From Gyromitra esculenta (Eukaryota; Ascomycota; Pezizomycetes; Pezizales; Discinaceae): a DNA stretch of 64,000 nt. The translations under genes and the position numbers were made by a program. The first letter of the stretch is position 1, and the number at the start of each line of letters is the position of its first letter. The stretch is taken from positions 2,790,001 through 2,854,000 of the forward strand of contig JBCAML010000001.1 in NCBI GenBank assembly GCA_038503075.1, given 5' to 3'. Below the pieces are notes generated by a model, which saw only the letters and a program-made list of their open reading frames with translations, was not told where the DNA came from and did no database searches. This document shows, in pieces, positions 13,214 to 22,112 of this stretch.

Positions 13214-13291
13214 GCCTCGCTAGCTCAATCGGTAGAGCGTGAGACTCTTATTGTAATCTCAAGGTTGCGGGTTCGACCCCCGCGTGGGGCT
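13214..13291 (+). tRNA. tRNA-Lys (anticodon CTT) with a 5-nt insertion at the intron site
   Basis: A full cloverleaf can be drawn. Acceptor arms GCCTCGC and GTGGGGC pair with two G-T wobbles and discriminator T13291. The D stem is GCTC/GAGC, the anticodon stem TGAGA/TCTCA, and the T arm GCGGG-TTCGACC-CCCGC. Anticodon CTT is at 13247-13249. The loop is 12 nt long instead of 7: after A37 (13250) there are five additional bases, TTGTA (13251-13255), at the canonical 37/38 intron position. Without them the tRNA has exactly 73 nt. A T6 Pol III terminator follows at about 13332. It may be a functional gene with a very short intron or a disabled copy. Confidence 0.88.
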
Positions 13292-13478
13292 TGCTTATAT
13301 TATAGTCATTCTTTTGGAGGTTTGTTAGGTCCGTTTTTTGGTGTTATGGCATCTTTTGGATTTGTGTTGGTGGGTATTGGAATTGGATACATGTAGTTTT
13401 TGGAGTTTAGGATTGGTGGTTGGTTGGTTGGTGGTTTTGAGAAAGAGTCATGAATTATCACTCGTGATATTTTATATA

Positions 13479-13483
13479 TTTTT
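13479..13483 (+). repeat. target-site duplication of the split LTR (left)
   Basis: TTTTT precedes the TG of the LTR at 13484. The LTR ends at 20115 and is followed by TTTT plus the T of the next LTR. A poly-T duplication carries little information, so this is weak evidence. Confidence 0.35.
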
Positions 13484-13649
13484 TGTTGGATATATGGAAT
13501 ATATCTATAGGCTTCCTAGTAGTATGTCATCGCTACTAATGGGGGTTGCTCGGGCCGATCTATTCGGCGCCCAAAGAACCCGCCATAAACCGGTTTATAT
13601 GGGTCTATCAGGACTATATATATGGGGGCTCTCCCCCGTTCTTCTATTC
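13484..13649 (+). mobile_element. solo LTR, left part (interrupted by a LINE)
   Basis: It starts TGTTGGATATATGG and continues to the LINE insertion point. The remainder is at 20055-20115, ending TTCAACA, so the termini are a perfect TGTTG/CAACA inverted pair typical of LTRs (copia-like in style). Reassembled length is 227 bp. A second copy at 20120-20392 is closely related over the GGGGGTTGCTCGGGCC region but has about 45 bp more, so this copy carries an internal deletion. No internal retrotransposon genes accompany it. Confidence 0.75.
13634..13649 (+). repeat. LINE target-site duplication, left copy
   Basis: The 16-bp string CCCCGTTCTTCTATTC occurs here and again, without mismatch, at 20039-20054, directly after the poly-A tail. 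It defines the LINE boundaries exactly. Confidence 0.9.
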
Positions 13650-13776
13650 CACGCTCCGTCTCCTCTACACAATTTTTTTTTGGAAAACACCTTCCTATTC
13701 GGGACATCCAACCTTCTCGCAAAACTCAATCCTTCTCCTTAACTCTTTATTTTTCAGCTTCACCCCAGCGTTCGTG

Positions 13777-14056
13777 ATGTCCGAAAACACACTACCCTTT
13801 TCACCCTTCCCTAGTGGAAGGAACTTCTCAGCAACTCCTCTCCTCCAGCCTTCCTCTGGTACTCCATCAAGAGTTAATTCTCCTGTTCGTCCCTCAACCC
13901 CCACCATTATGTCCTCCAGTGCACTATCTCTCAAGGAGCGGGTTTCCTATCAAGCTCTCGGGTATCCCCCGAGATGAGCAGTGCTACTTGAATGAGAAAC
14001 CAACAGCGAGAGTATGTGCGAAGATTCTACAGGCTCTACAAGGGGATCAAGTTAAG
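13777..14056 (+). pseudogene. degenerate N-terminal part of LINE ORF1
   Basis: An ATG at 13777 opens a Ser/Pro-rich frame to about 13977 (MSENTLPFSPFPSG...). The sense continues in another frame, ending LQALQGDQVKM, to the LTR-like insertion at 14061. The reading suggests one original polypeptide broken by a frameshift near 13965 and then by the insertion, with the residue series resuming at MKLSEMQDIL of the 14332 frame. This is inference from frame and position; no intact copy is available for comparison. Confidence 0.45.
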
Positions 14057-14060
14057 ATGA

Positions 14061-14331
14061 CTTGAAGACGGCGACAGCGAAGAGTTACGAGGTGTAACCG
14101 AGGTTTGTATTGTGAAATACAAGAGTAAACAATAGAAGACGTTGCTTAAAGAAAGAAGAAGGAAAAGTACAACAAGAGGGGAAAGCCCTTCGCTTATATA
14201 CCATATTCCAACTCTTTCGATGACAAAGACATGACTCATTGTAACAAGAAACCCATAAAAACACAAAGAACATTAATAAGAGACGACGACCATATACCCA
14301 TGTACCTAATCAATCAACGGAATATCCATCC
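14061..14331 (-). mobile_element. probable solo LTR inserted in LINE ORF1
   Basis: About 271 bp separates two halves of the LINE ORF1 reading. ATGA occurs on both sides (14057-14060 and 14332-14335) and may be a 4-5 bp target duplication. Read on the minus strand it resembles a compact fungal LTR: a start near TGGATATTCCGTTG, a TATA-like GGTATATAAGCG, then an AATACAAACC segment near the 3' end. The exact ends do not give clean TG...CA termini with matching duplications, so boundaries may be off by several bases. Confidence 0.5.
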
Positions 14332-15708
14332 ATGAAACTATCAGAGATGCAAGACATCCTCTGCAAACTCATTGCACAATCGCCTATCAATCAAACAAGC
14401 ATTGCTCCTATTGTTCAAAACCTCGCGCTTGCAGATCCCTCTCGCACTGAAGCAATTCTAATTGCACTCGTCATCAACACCACGCACATGCTATCATCCA
14501 TAGACACTAGGATGACCAAACTCGAAGAGCTGCTCACACTGTCTCAAACAGCTCCCACAAACAACCACCCCCAACAGCTTAATCAAATCCAAGCTGCAAT
14601 TACCAACCTTGCCGACAAAGTTGCCACCCAAGCGAAACGCTCAGCTGACACGTCACCAACTACCACTACCCCGCTTGCCAAGAAAGGGAAAAAACTTACC
14701 TTTGCCGAAGCGGCTAAATCCGTACCCCTGAAAGACAACACTGCAACACCCCAAGCCCAGAAGAGCAACCTTAAGCTCAAAGAATCGAAAGACCCTAAGG
14801 AAAAGGCGCCTCGCCCTCTTCCCACTGCTGAAAGAAGATTCTTTGCTTCTCGTACCACCGCCTCTCCCTTCGCAGAAGCTGCCGTACTATCGGCAACGCT
14901 CCCAGTAGTCATTGGCCGTGCCCTTAGAGCCGCCCAATTCCCCAACAGTCAATCCGTTGCCCTATCAGCTACTGTCAATGATAGAGGCACCGCCACCTTC
15001 ACCGCAAACCCTTTCACACCAGCCTTCACCTTTATCCCATACTTTTCAGCCATTCATAAAACACTTAATGAATGCTGTCCTATCGGAGATAATCCATTTA
15101 ATCCCATCTGTACAGTGCCTACTGACGTCAATGTCACTATTCATAACATCCCTACATTTGCCCTTCCCGAAGAATCTAGCAAACTTACAACAACCCTTTC
15201 CGAAGCTATCCTTTACGCCGCCGATATCCAAATCACCAGCGCAAGATTCCTCAAAACGGATGCCGCCCTTCGTGCCACAAAGAAAACTACCTCGGTAGTC
15301 ATTTCCTGCTCTGCAAATGATGCCAAGAAAATTGGCTCCTCAATCAAACTCTTTTCTCGACCTTGCAAGGCCAACATCATGTGGTCTGCCTCTTCAACCA
15401 CTCAATGCAAAAAATGTTGGGGCTTCGGCCACGCCACCGCCGGCTGCAAAGCTCTAACCCATACTTGCCCCATCTGCTCAAACGACCACTCCAGACACGA
15501 ACATCGTTGCTCTATCCCCACATGCCCAGGAGGCGGCAATGATAAACCTATTATCAATTGTTGCCCCATTTCTCCAACCGTCTGCATTAACTGCAACGGA
15601 AATCACACCGCCACCGACCTCCAATGCCCCACTCGCAAGACTATTCTGGACAAATCTAGTACTAAATCAGCAATACCAGCCGCTGACACCTCCATGTCAT
15701 CCGAATAA
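14332..15708 (+). CDS. LINE ORF1 (gag-like, zinc-knuckle nucleic-acid binding)
   Basis: A 458-residue open frame. It has a central lysine-rich region (about 100-155) and a C-terminal block with three Cys/His motifs: CKKCWGFGHATAGC (a perfect CX2CX4HX4C knuckle), CPICSNDHSRHEHRC and CINCNGNHTATDLQC. Such ORF1 proteins coat retrotransposon RNA. The ATG at 14332 lies just after the LTR-like insertion, so the native start was probably further upstream (see 13777-14056). Stop TAA (15706-15708) is followed two bases later by the ORF2 ATG, which suggests stop-reinitiation coupling. Confidence 0.85.
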   Translation: MKLSEMQDILCKLIAQSPINQTSIAPIVQNLALADPSRTEAILIALVINTTHMLSSIDTRMTKLEELLTLSQTAPTNNHPQQLNQIQAAITNLADKVATQAKRSADTSPTTTTPLAKKGKKLTFAEAAKSVPLKDNTATPQAQKSNLKLKESKDPKEKAPRPLPTAERRFFASRTTASPFAEAAVLSATLPVVIGRALRAAQFPNSQSVALSATVNDRGTATFTANPFTPAFTFIPYFSAIHKTLNECCPIGDNPFNPICTVPTDVNVTIHNIPTFALPEESSKLTTTLSEAILYAADIQITSARFLKTDAALRATKKTTSVVISCSANDAKKIGSSIKLFSRPCKANIMWSASSTTQCKKCWGFGHATAGCKALTHTCPICSNDHSRHEHRCSIPTCPGGGNDKPIINCCPISPTVCINCNGNHTATDLQCPTRKTILDKSSTKSAIPAADTSMSSE

Positions 15709-17359
15709 TTATGCCTAGACACTCCCCATCTAAAAACTTTCGTCTCCCTCCATTCAGCGTTGTTCATCATAATTGCGCCAGGAGCTCTAAAATCTTTCAC
15801 TCATTATTTTCGTCTCTTAAACCCATGCCCTCAATTGTTGCCATCCAAGATCCATACCTTTGGAACAACAAGCCTCTCAAAGCTCCAGGATACCATCTTC
15901 TCATCCCCTCCACCCTCCCCAATCAAAAAATCAGAGTATGCACATATATATCTATTGATTTCACCAATTCGTACCAAGCTAGCTTTTTAGTTGAAAACTA
16001 TCTAAGAGACGATATGCTTAATATCCTACTCACCTTCAAAAATCCAATCTTCGACGAATCCACCTACAGCATTAATATGCTGAACATCTACAATCGTGCT
16101 AGACCCGATTCAGGTGGACATTTTATTCATCCTTCCAAGATCTTTTTCAACCGCAATATTCCTACTCTCATAGTAGGAGATTTTAACATCCACCACCCTT
16201 CCACGGACCCACTGCGAAATATCTCTTCCCAAGAATACAACGAAGGAGAAAAATACCACTTATCTGCAAATCAATCATCCTTCAAATGCCTCAATACAGC
16301 AGGCATATTCACAAGATTCCCGTACGACTCCCATTCCAGACCAAGTGTACTGGATCTCAGCTTCGGCAACTTGCACATCCTTCCATTCATTACAAAATGG
16401 AACGCTAGTCTACCCTCTACTGGCTCCGACCACATTCCCATTGCCATGCACCTCTCCACCCCGAAATTTTACACATCGAAACCTTCCCCAGACTGGTCTA
16501 AAACAGACTGGAAGAAACTCTCGCCTCTTATCAAAGACTTAAAAATTCCCGCCCCCTCACTTCTCCCAAACCTTGACTTATGGTTTCATGAATCCCTAAA
16601 CCTGGTCACCATCCCGCTCACATCCTGCACCCCCACAAAAAGACCATCCATATGGTCAAAGAAATGGTGGACCCCTGTCTTATCCGAACTTCAAAGAATC
16701 TTTCATTCAGTCGACAGATCTCATAAATCTAAATTTCGTGGCCTTAAAGCCCCTCCGTCAGAAGAGGTCAAAAAAGCTAAATACGCCTATTTTCACGAAA
16801 TCGCTCAATGTAAAAAAAATCACTGGAATTCCTTCCTCTCATCTGCATCTCCCTCAGACATCTGGTCCGCCAAAAGACTTAAAACCTCCTCCAATAGTGA
16901 AGTATTTCCTAGCCTTCCCAATATCAATTCCCCCTCTCAACTCGCCTCTACTCTTATTGAACATTTTTTTCCTCCAAAAGAAAATCCACCTGCGCCCAAT
17001 TATTTTCCTCATAGCGACTTCATCGAGATAGACTTCGATGAGATTTCCAAAGCCCTTAGCTCTTCTTCCAGCTCGTCTGCGCCTGGACCTGATACTATAC
17101 CTTACAGTATCTGGAAAAGAATTAACGCAATCAACCCACAAATCATCCATCAATTACTCAATCCATTAGCACGCTATGGATATCACCCACTTCAACTCAA
17201 GAAAGCCTTCGGCATCGTACTCCCAAAGCCAAATAAGGAATCATACGACTCCCCAGCTTCATTCAGAGTAATTGTGTTACTTGAAACACTCTCAAAAATC
17301 CTTGAAAAGATATTCGCTACTCACCTAGCTTTTCTCTCCCGATCAAACGGACTCATTCA

Positions 17360-17364
17360 CCCAA
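17360..17364 (+). repeat. target-site duplication of LTR in ORF2 (left)
   Basis: CCCAA here and TCCAA at 18081-18085 differ by one base. Removing the insert with one copy restores the reverse-transcriptase reading (..IHPNQCGS..). Confidence 0.6.
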
Positions 17365-18080
17365 CGTAAGACCGGTACTTCTTACCGCACAGAAATCTCC
17401 AAGAAGTTTAGATAACAATCTGACGCTATAACCTGCCCTATTGCTATCCACAACACAATACACAGGCGCAAGTCCTAACTGCTTCTTATGAACCGCTAAA
17501 AGATAACCGTAGGGTGCTCAAAGAGGACGAAAGAAAGTTCGCAAGAACTTCCAATAGTAAGCGTTTAATAACTAACGCCGGCGCCAAGCGCTCATAAGTC
17601 GAGATAAAAGTAATTCACAAGAAAAGAAAGAAATTGCACTAAGTAATTTTGCTAAACAATATAATATCGATAAGCGTCGTTCTTCGTCGCTAACGATGAT
17701 CGTAACACTTTCTCAATCTGGTAGTAACACCTGACTACTTATAGTAGTAATGTCATTTAATACAAAGACTATGTAATAATACGAACTAACATGAAAAAAT
17801 CCCATGCACTCGAAACGCTTTCCTTCGCTCCTACCCCTCTCATTATCGTATTTACGCGATTGTTTAATTAACCTGGCGACGCAACGTATGTCGAATCTAA
17901 GTTGTCGATCGAAAGAGTCGGCCATCACGACACAAGGAAACCAAACATCCAATCAGAATCCTATTAATAATCAACCAAGATTAATAATAACCGACATGGT
18001 CGAATTGAACGCTAGTCCATATGTGTGCATCATAAGCTGACTCAAGTCGTAACCAATTAAGCTACCAAATAGGTATAACA
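17365..18080 (-). mobile_element. solo LTR (716 bp) inside LINE ORF2
   Basis: On the minus strand it starts TGTTATACC and ends CTTACG, which is TG...CG with the final A of the usual CA apparently mutated. It is flanked by a 5-bp duplication with one mismatch. It interrupts the reverse-transcriptase domain between GLIHP and NQCGS exactly, which supports the boundaries. It has no resemblance to the other LTRs in the window. Length and termini fit a solo LTR left by recombination of a larger (gypsy- or copia-like) element. Confidence 0.7.
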
Positions 18081-20020
18081 TCCAAACCAATGCGGTTCCC
18101 TATCACTTATTTCCACTGGTGATGCAGTTTCCGCACTCCTACACGATATCCAACTACTCCAAGCTGCCGACAAAAAGTCTCAACCCTCCTCCTTGACATC
18201 AAAGGGGGCTTTGATAATGTCAACCCCCATATTGTTAAAAAAAGACTCCTCGATCACATTATTCCCCAATATATGACCTCCTGGATTATTTCCTTTTCTG
18301 TTTCGCGAATCTGTACTCCTTTAAAAATTTCACCTCACCTTTTCTGAGTCACTGTTGGAGTTCTCAAGACAAGATTTCTCTCTTCTTTTTGCATTTATGT
18401 TCTTTCACTTGACAAAATGATTCTAAAGTCACATTCTCCTACGTTGATGACTTTGCAATTACGGTCTTCTCCCACTCATCCAGACGGAACGCTAAGCTCC
18501 TTGAAAAAGCTGCGCACGATATTAACCAAATCGGCCAAGCTATCAAAGTTATTTCAATTAGAAAACTGAATATCAGTTGACATGACAATCATGTCGTCTT
18601 CCTCCAACCAGGTGCCGCCATAAATTTAAACATTGCAAACTTCAGCCTGCGTGTGTGTGTTAGATGGTTAGGATTTTGGTTATCCTATAATTTTCACACC
18701 AATTCACATTTTCTCAAGTGTCTCTCCTTGGCCCAGAAAGCCTTTTTCGCCATCAAATCTCTCTCTCCTTCCGGCTCTAGCTTAATGAGCCACAACGCCC
18801 GCAAACCAACAGCGATGGGACTCGGCAATCTCCATGAATGTTTTCACACCATCCGCATCAATCTTATGCAAAATAAACCCCTTTTGGAACAATGTCCTAA
18901 GATGGATCACAAATTGCTTCTCATCCACCAATATTGGAGCCCTAACAAGGGAATCCTCTCTCCCGCCAATGCTAGCCTTCGCACACTATCTAAGAAGACG
19001 CCATGCCATACGCATAGCCACTTTACCTGTTCTATTCAATCCCGCCTCGGCTCGCCTTCCGCCTAACTTTCAAGCAGACGGCACCCCTTCTCCCCTATTA
19101 CAAACTCATCTAAAAGGCCTAGGCGCCAGAAGACCCAGACCATGGAACTCCAACGCCAAAAGCCGGGTTCGTCCTTTAGTTATAGACTCCTTCGCAAACG
19201 AAGCGTGGAAATATCTCCCCGCCAATTACTACCCAGGAGCTTCAGGTCCTATCCTGGAGAAACCAAACCCAAATCGCGCAATGATAATCGAAGCCAGTAA
19301 TGCTGCTATCAGATCCCAACTTATCAAAGATTGGGATTCATATGTGCCATGCCCTGATTATTACCCATATCCTACCTCAACGCTACCACACCTGTTCATG
19401 AAATTTTCAAAGTTCATGGCAGGACGTATACATCAAATGAGAGCCCATAAAAGCTACCTCAAAGCTCATACCTCTTGGTCTCACAACGGCCCTACAACGT
19501 GTCCCCTTTGCAGTGACACCTTTCAAAATTTTTCTCATGCCATTCTACATTGTTTTGCACTGTCATCCGAACGAAATTTATTTATTCCCTTTATAAATTC
19601 CCTAGATGCAGACTCTCCAATTTGGAACAACATCTCATCCTTAATTGCTCTTGCTGAATTTATTTCAAAAACAAGAACAAATTTTCCTTCAATTAAAGAA
19701 ATTGTTTTTTCAGATCTTTCATCTTCCGGCTCATCAGATATTTTATCATCTGTTTCTTTATATTCTACATCATCTCTTTTGTCCTTATTAAATTTTTTCA
19801 ATTTAATGGAGAATTAATCTTTTCACACTATTTTGTTGTTTTATGGCACGTGCCTGCCATTAGGGAATATCTGTTTAAGGAAAATCTTTTTCAGTTTTAA
19901 AAAGTTTTGTTTTGTTTTTGGAGGGTTGTAGGGATTTAGGGTTTTGTTCACGCTATAACTTCGGTTGCATGTGATATTCTTGTACCTTTATATATAAAAA
20001 CAATGAAACAATGATTTAAC

Positions 20021-20038
20021 AAAAAAAAAAAAAAAAAA
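20021..20038 (+). other. LINE poly-A tail
   Basis: A run of about 18 A directly before the right target-site duplication, the expected 3' end for target-primed reverse transcription. Confidence 0.85.
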
Positions 20039-20054
20039 CCCCGTTCTTCTATTC
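20039..20054 (+). repeat. LINE target-site duplication, right copy
   Basis: Identical 16-bp copy of 13634-13649. Confidence 0.9.
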
Positions 20055-20115
20055 TCTTTTCTCTTTACTACTTTACCGGTCTACTGAGCATCACGAATAT
20101 TCATTCTATTCAACA
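20055..20115 (+). mobile_element. solo LTR, right part (after the LINE)
   Basis: Continuation of the LTR begun at 13484; ends TTCAACA, the inverted partner of TGTTG. Confidence 0.7.
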
Positions 20116-20119
20116 TTTT

Positions 20120-20392
20120 TGTTGGATATATGGTATATATCCATAGGCTTCCTAGTGTTTTATTTGGTACGTCACTACTCGGGATACCGAAGACGTTCGG
20201 TCAATAGTCTATACTGCTAATGGGGGTTGCTCGGGCCGATCTATTCGGCGCCCAAAGAGCCCCCATAAACCTGTTTATATATGACTCCATAGGGAGTATA
20301 TATATGGAGCTTTTCTCTCGTTTGTCTATTCTGTTTCCTCTTCTCTACTTTACTGGACTATCAATAAATCAGATTTATTCATTATTTCAACA
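20120..20392 (+). mobile_element. second solo LTR of the same family
   Basis: 273 bp from TGTTGGATATATGG to TTCAACA, only four T residues after the first LTR. It shares the ATAGGCTTCCTAG and GGGGTTGCTCGGGCC blocks with the first copy and carries a 40-50 bp segment missing there. Flanks ATTTT/ATTTC could be an imperfect 5-bp duplication. Two insertions of one family into the same T-rich target, or a recombined pair, would both explain the layout. Confidence 0.7.
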
Positions 20393-20499
20393 ATTTCCAT
20401 TGTAATATTGGGGCGCGTAGGGAGGAATAGAAGACTCGATTGCTTGTACTGCTTAGGCTTGCTTACTTGCTAGAGGTAAGCATACGACTCCTATCTAAA

Positions 20500-20612
20500 T
20501 AGCTCTTTAGGTGTCAAAGTGCCCGTGTGCTCGGGTATCTGTCTCTCAATCATTTCCGACTCCGAAGCCACACCCGTGGAGGCAACCCCGTATTAGGAAG
20601 CTTCTCCAACAA
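20500..20612 (+). repeat. fragment related to the 3' end of the 397-bp LTR
   Basis: The last part (CCGAAGCC...CCCCGTATTAGGAAGC...CTCCAACA) matches the end of the LTR at 21356-21752 with substitutions. No clear left end was found, so this is a truncated or diverged copy. Confidence 0.5.
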
Positions 20613-20664
20613 TTCTGTCGGAGTTTTAGACCATGATCGCGTGTTGTTTGAGCTCAGGATACTA

Positions 20665-20682
20665 GTGAAAGAAATACAGGCG
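20665..20682 (+). repeat. target-site duplication of truncated LINE copy (left)
   Basis: GTGAAAGAAATACAGGCG; the right copy at 21211-21228 has two mismatches. Confidence 0.7.
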
Positions 20683-21210
20683 TTTTTTTAAATTATATTT
20701 TCATTGTTTAAATAGATACAAGAATATCGCACACAACGGAAGTTTTGGCGTGAATAAAACCCTTCTCATCAAACCCTCTAAAAACCTATAAAACACAAAA
20801 TAGGGATATTTGAAAAACTAATAATTTCAGGATTCCATCGGAATAGTACAAAAGCAAATTCAACGCCAACGAGAATAGATTTTATTTCTCTAATAATTCC
20901 GGTAAATCTTGGAGAACAGTAAGAGATAGGAGAGAGCAAGAGCAAGAGGAAACAGAAGATAAAATATCCGATGCATGAGCCGGAAGAGGATGGATCGGAA
21001 AGATCGATTTCCTTATTTGGAGGAAAGCTAGTTCTTGTTTTTGACTTAAACTTAGCAAAAGCAATTAGGATTGTGGGGATTTTCTAAACTTCTGCATCGT
21101 TCGCGATAGAGACAATGCTAAGGATGAACAATTAACGTTTGACTTCGCAGGTAAGGCATGAGGTAATGGCATATTGGAAGGGTTCGAAAGGGTCACCGCA
21201 AAGCGGACAC
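20683..21210 (-). mobile_element. 5'-truncated LINE copy
   Basis: On the minus strand it begins GTGTCCGCTTTGCGG, matching the LINE region that encodes CPLC (about 19500 in the full element), and runs through the 3' UTR to a short poly-A (T7 on the plus strand at 20683-20689). The 3' UTR block around 20710-20760 matches the reference LINE 3' end with many transitions. It is flanked by an 18-bp duplication with two differences, so it is older than the full-length copy. It covers only the final 10% of the element. Confidence 0.8.
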
Positions 21211-21228
21211 GTGAAAGAGGTACAGGCG
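21211..21228 (+). repeat. target-site duplication of truncated LINE copy (right)
   Basis: Right partner of 20665-20682, 16 of 18 bases identical. Confidence 0.7.
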
Positions 21229-21355
21229 AGAGAGTAGGCACTACATGTACAGTAGATTTACCAATAGGAAGTTCCCAAAGCTTGTCTATCAAAGATCCAC
21301 AGGGACGAAGCCCTCAGTACTATTAGGATGCAATACCTACAGTTTCAACATGTGT

Positions 21356-21752
21356 TGTTGGATACACAACTTTCTGATCATGCTCGATCAAAGCGTGCGC
21401 AGTCACACGTACAGCCCTCTATCATAGGCCTACAATATTGCTCGTCCTAGCAGATTGTAGTAATTGATAGTATAAATTGAGAGTATTTAGGATGATGAAC
21501 TACAAAATAATTGCTACTTTCTATCAATCTATCTGCTATTTGCGACACGTGTGTTTGAATAATAGGCACGAGAGGGATGATCCGGGATCAATTGGTTGGT
21601 TCTCTGCGGCCGGCAACGCGCCCCCGCCTATACCTATACCCCCCTGGATCCGGAACCCCGAGTGCCTCTGCACTCGGACACATGTTTCTTACCAATTTTT
21701 GGCCCCCGAAGCTACGCCCAAAGGGCCCCCGTATTAGGAGGCATCTCCAACA
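21356..21752 (+). mobile_element. solo LTR (397 bp)
   Basis: Starts TGTTGGATACACAAC and ends CATCTCCAACA, a 7-bp inverted terminal pair (TGTTGGA/TCCAACA). GTGT flanks both sides. The middle contains GC-rich parts (about 21600-21660), and the 3' quarter is related to the fragment at 20500-20612. No retrotransposon coding region is adjacent. Confidence 0.6.
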
Positions 21753-21936
21753 GTGTGATGACTTTCTAGTTATGGAGCTTGGGTTGTATAACTGAAGTTA
21801 GATGAGGGAATTTGTAGGCTTTCGACTCTATCGAGTTATTTTGAATAGGTTTGTAAAAAGATGGGTTTAGTGCATGTATCTTAGCATCTAATCTTTGTCA
21901 AGTAAAAACGACTGACAGCAACTGCAAACCGAAATA

Positions 21937-22110
21937 CAGTACAATCGCCCTATAAGAATACTAACTATAAGAATACTCGCCTTACAAGAATGCTGAATCC
22001 AGTCCTGACAGGGGTAATTTTGAGTGTGGCTTGCTTTTCATATAAGAATAACTCTTCTATAAGAATATGATTTTCGGAACCAACCGTATTCTTATAGGGC
22101 GATTGTACTG
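21937..22110. mobile_element. pogo/Tc1-type MITE with 24-bp perfect TIRs
   Basis: Terminal inverted repeats 21937-21960 and 22087-22110 are identical over 24 bp and begin CAGTACAATCGCCC. TA dinucleotides at 21935-21936 and 22111-22112 are the target duplication. The CAGTA start is the hallmark of pogo/Fot-like elements. Total length is 174 bp with no coding capacity, so it is a non-autonomous MITE. The inside holds several further copies of TATAAGAATA, so it has an internally repetitive structure. Confidence 0.88.
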
Positions 22111-22112
22111 TA

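Larger units (their letters stand above)
15711..19817 (+). pseudogene. LINE ORF2: endonuclease plus reverse transcriptase, disrupted
   Basis: The frame is intact from 15711 to the LTR insertion at 17365. It encodes an AP-type endonuclease (exonuclease-endonuclease-phosphatase fold) with LIVGDFNIHH and GSDHIPIAM; the usual QEP motif reads QDP. The reverse transcriptase begins with SAPGPDTIPYSIWK and GIVLPKPNK. After the insertion it resumes at about 18086 with QCGSLSLISTGDAV, the Asp-containing LDIKGGFDNVN (18192) and the catalytic YVDDFAIT (18440-18463), but these lie in different frames. A final open frame, 18834-19817, contains the C-terminal CPLCSDTF...H...HC motif. At least two frameshifts plus an LTR make it non-functional. 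Confidence 0.88.
13650..20038 (+). mobile_element. full-length but decayed non-LTR retrotransposon (Tad/LINE type)
   Basis: A 6,389-bp insertion flanked by a perfect 16-bp target-site duplication and ending in a poly-A tail (about 18 A at 20021-20038). It has a 5' region with a degenerate N-terminal ORF1 piece, ORF1 with zinc knuckles (14332-15708), ORF2 with an AP-type endonuclease, a reverse transcriptase and a C-terminal Cys/His motif (15711-19817), and a 3' UTR. Two LTR-like elements have inserted into it (14061-14331 and 17365-18080). Without them the element is about 5.4 kb, a normal full length. Frameshifts in the reverse transcriptase mean this copy cannot move by itself. Two truncated relatives are nearby, at 20683-21210 and 63445-63533. 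Confidence 0.9.

Noticed and set aside
13650..20038. LINE as an active autonomous element
   Set aside because: The reverse-transcriptase motifs lie in different frames and an LTR splits the domain.
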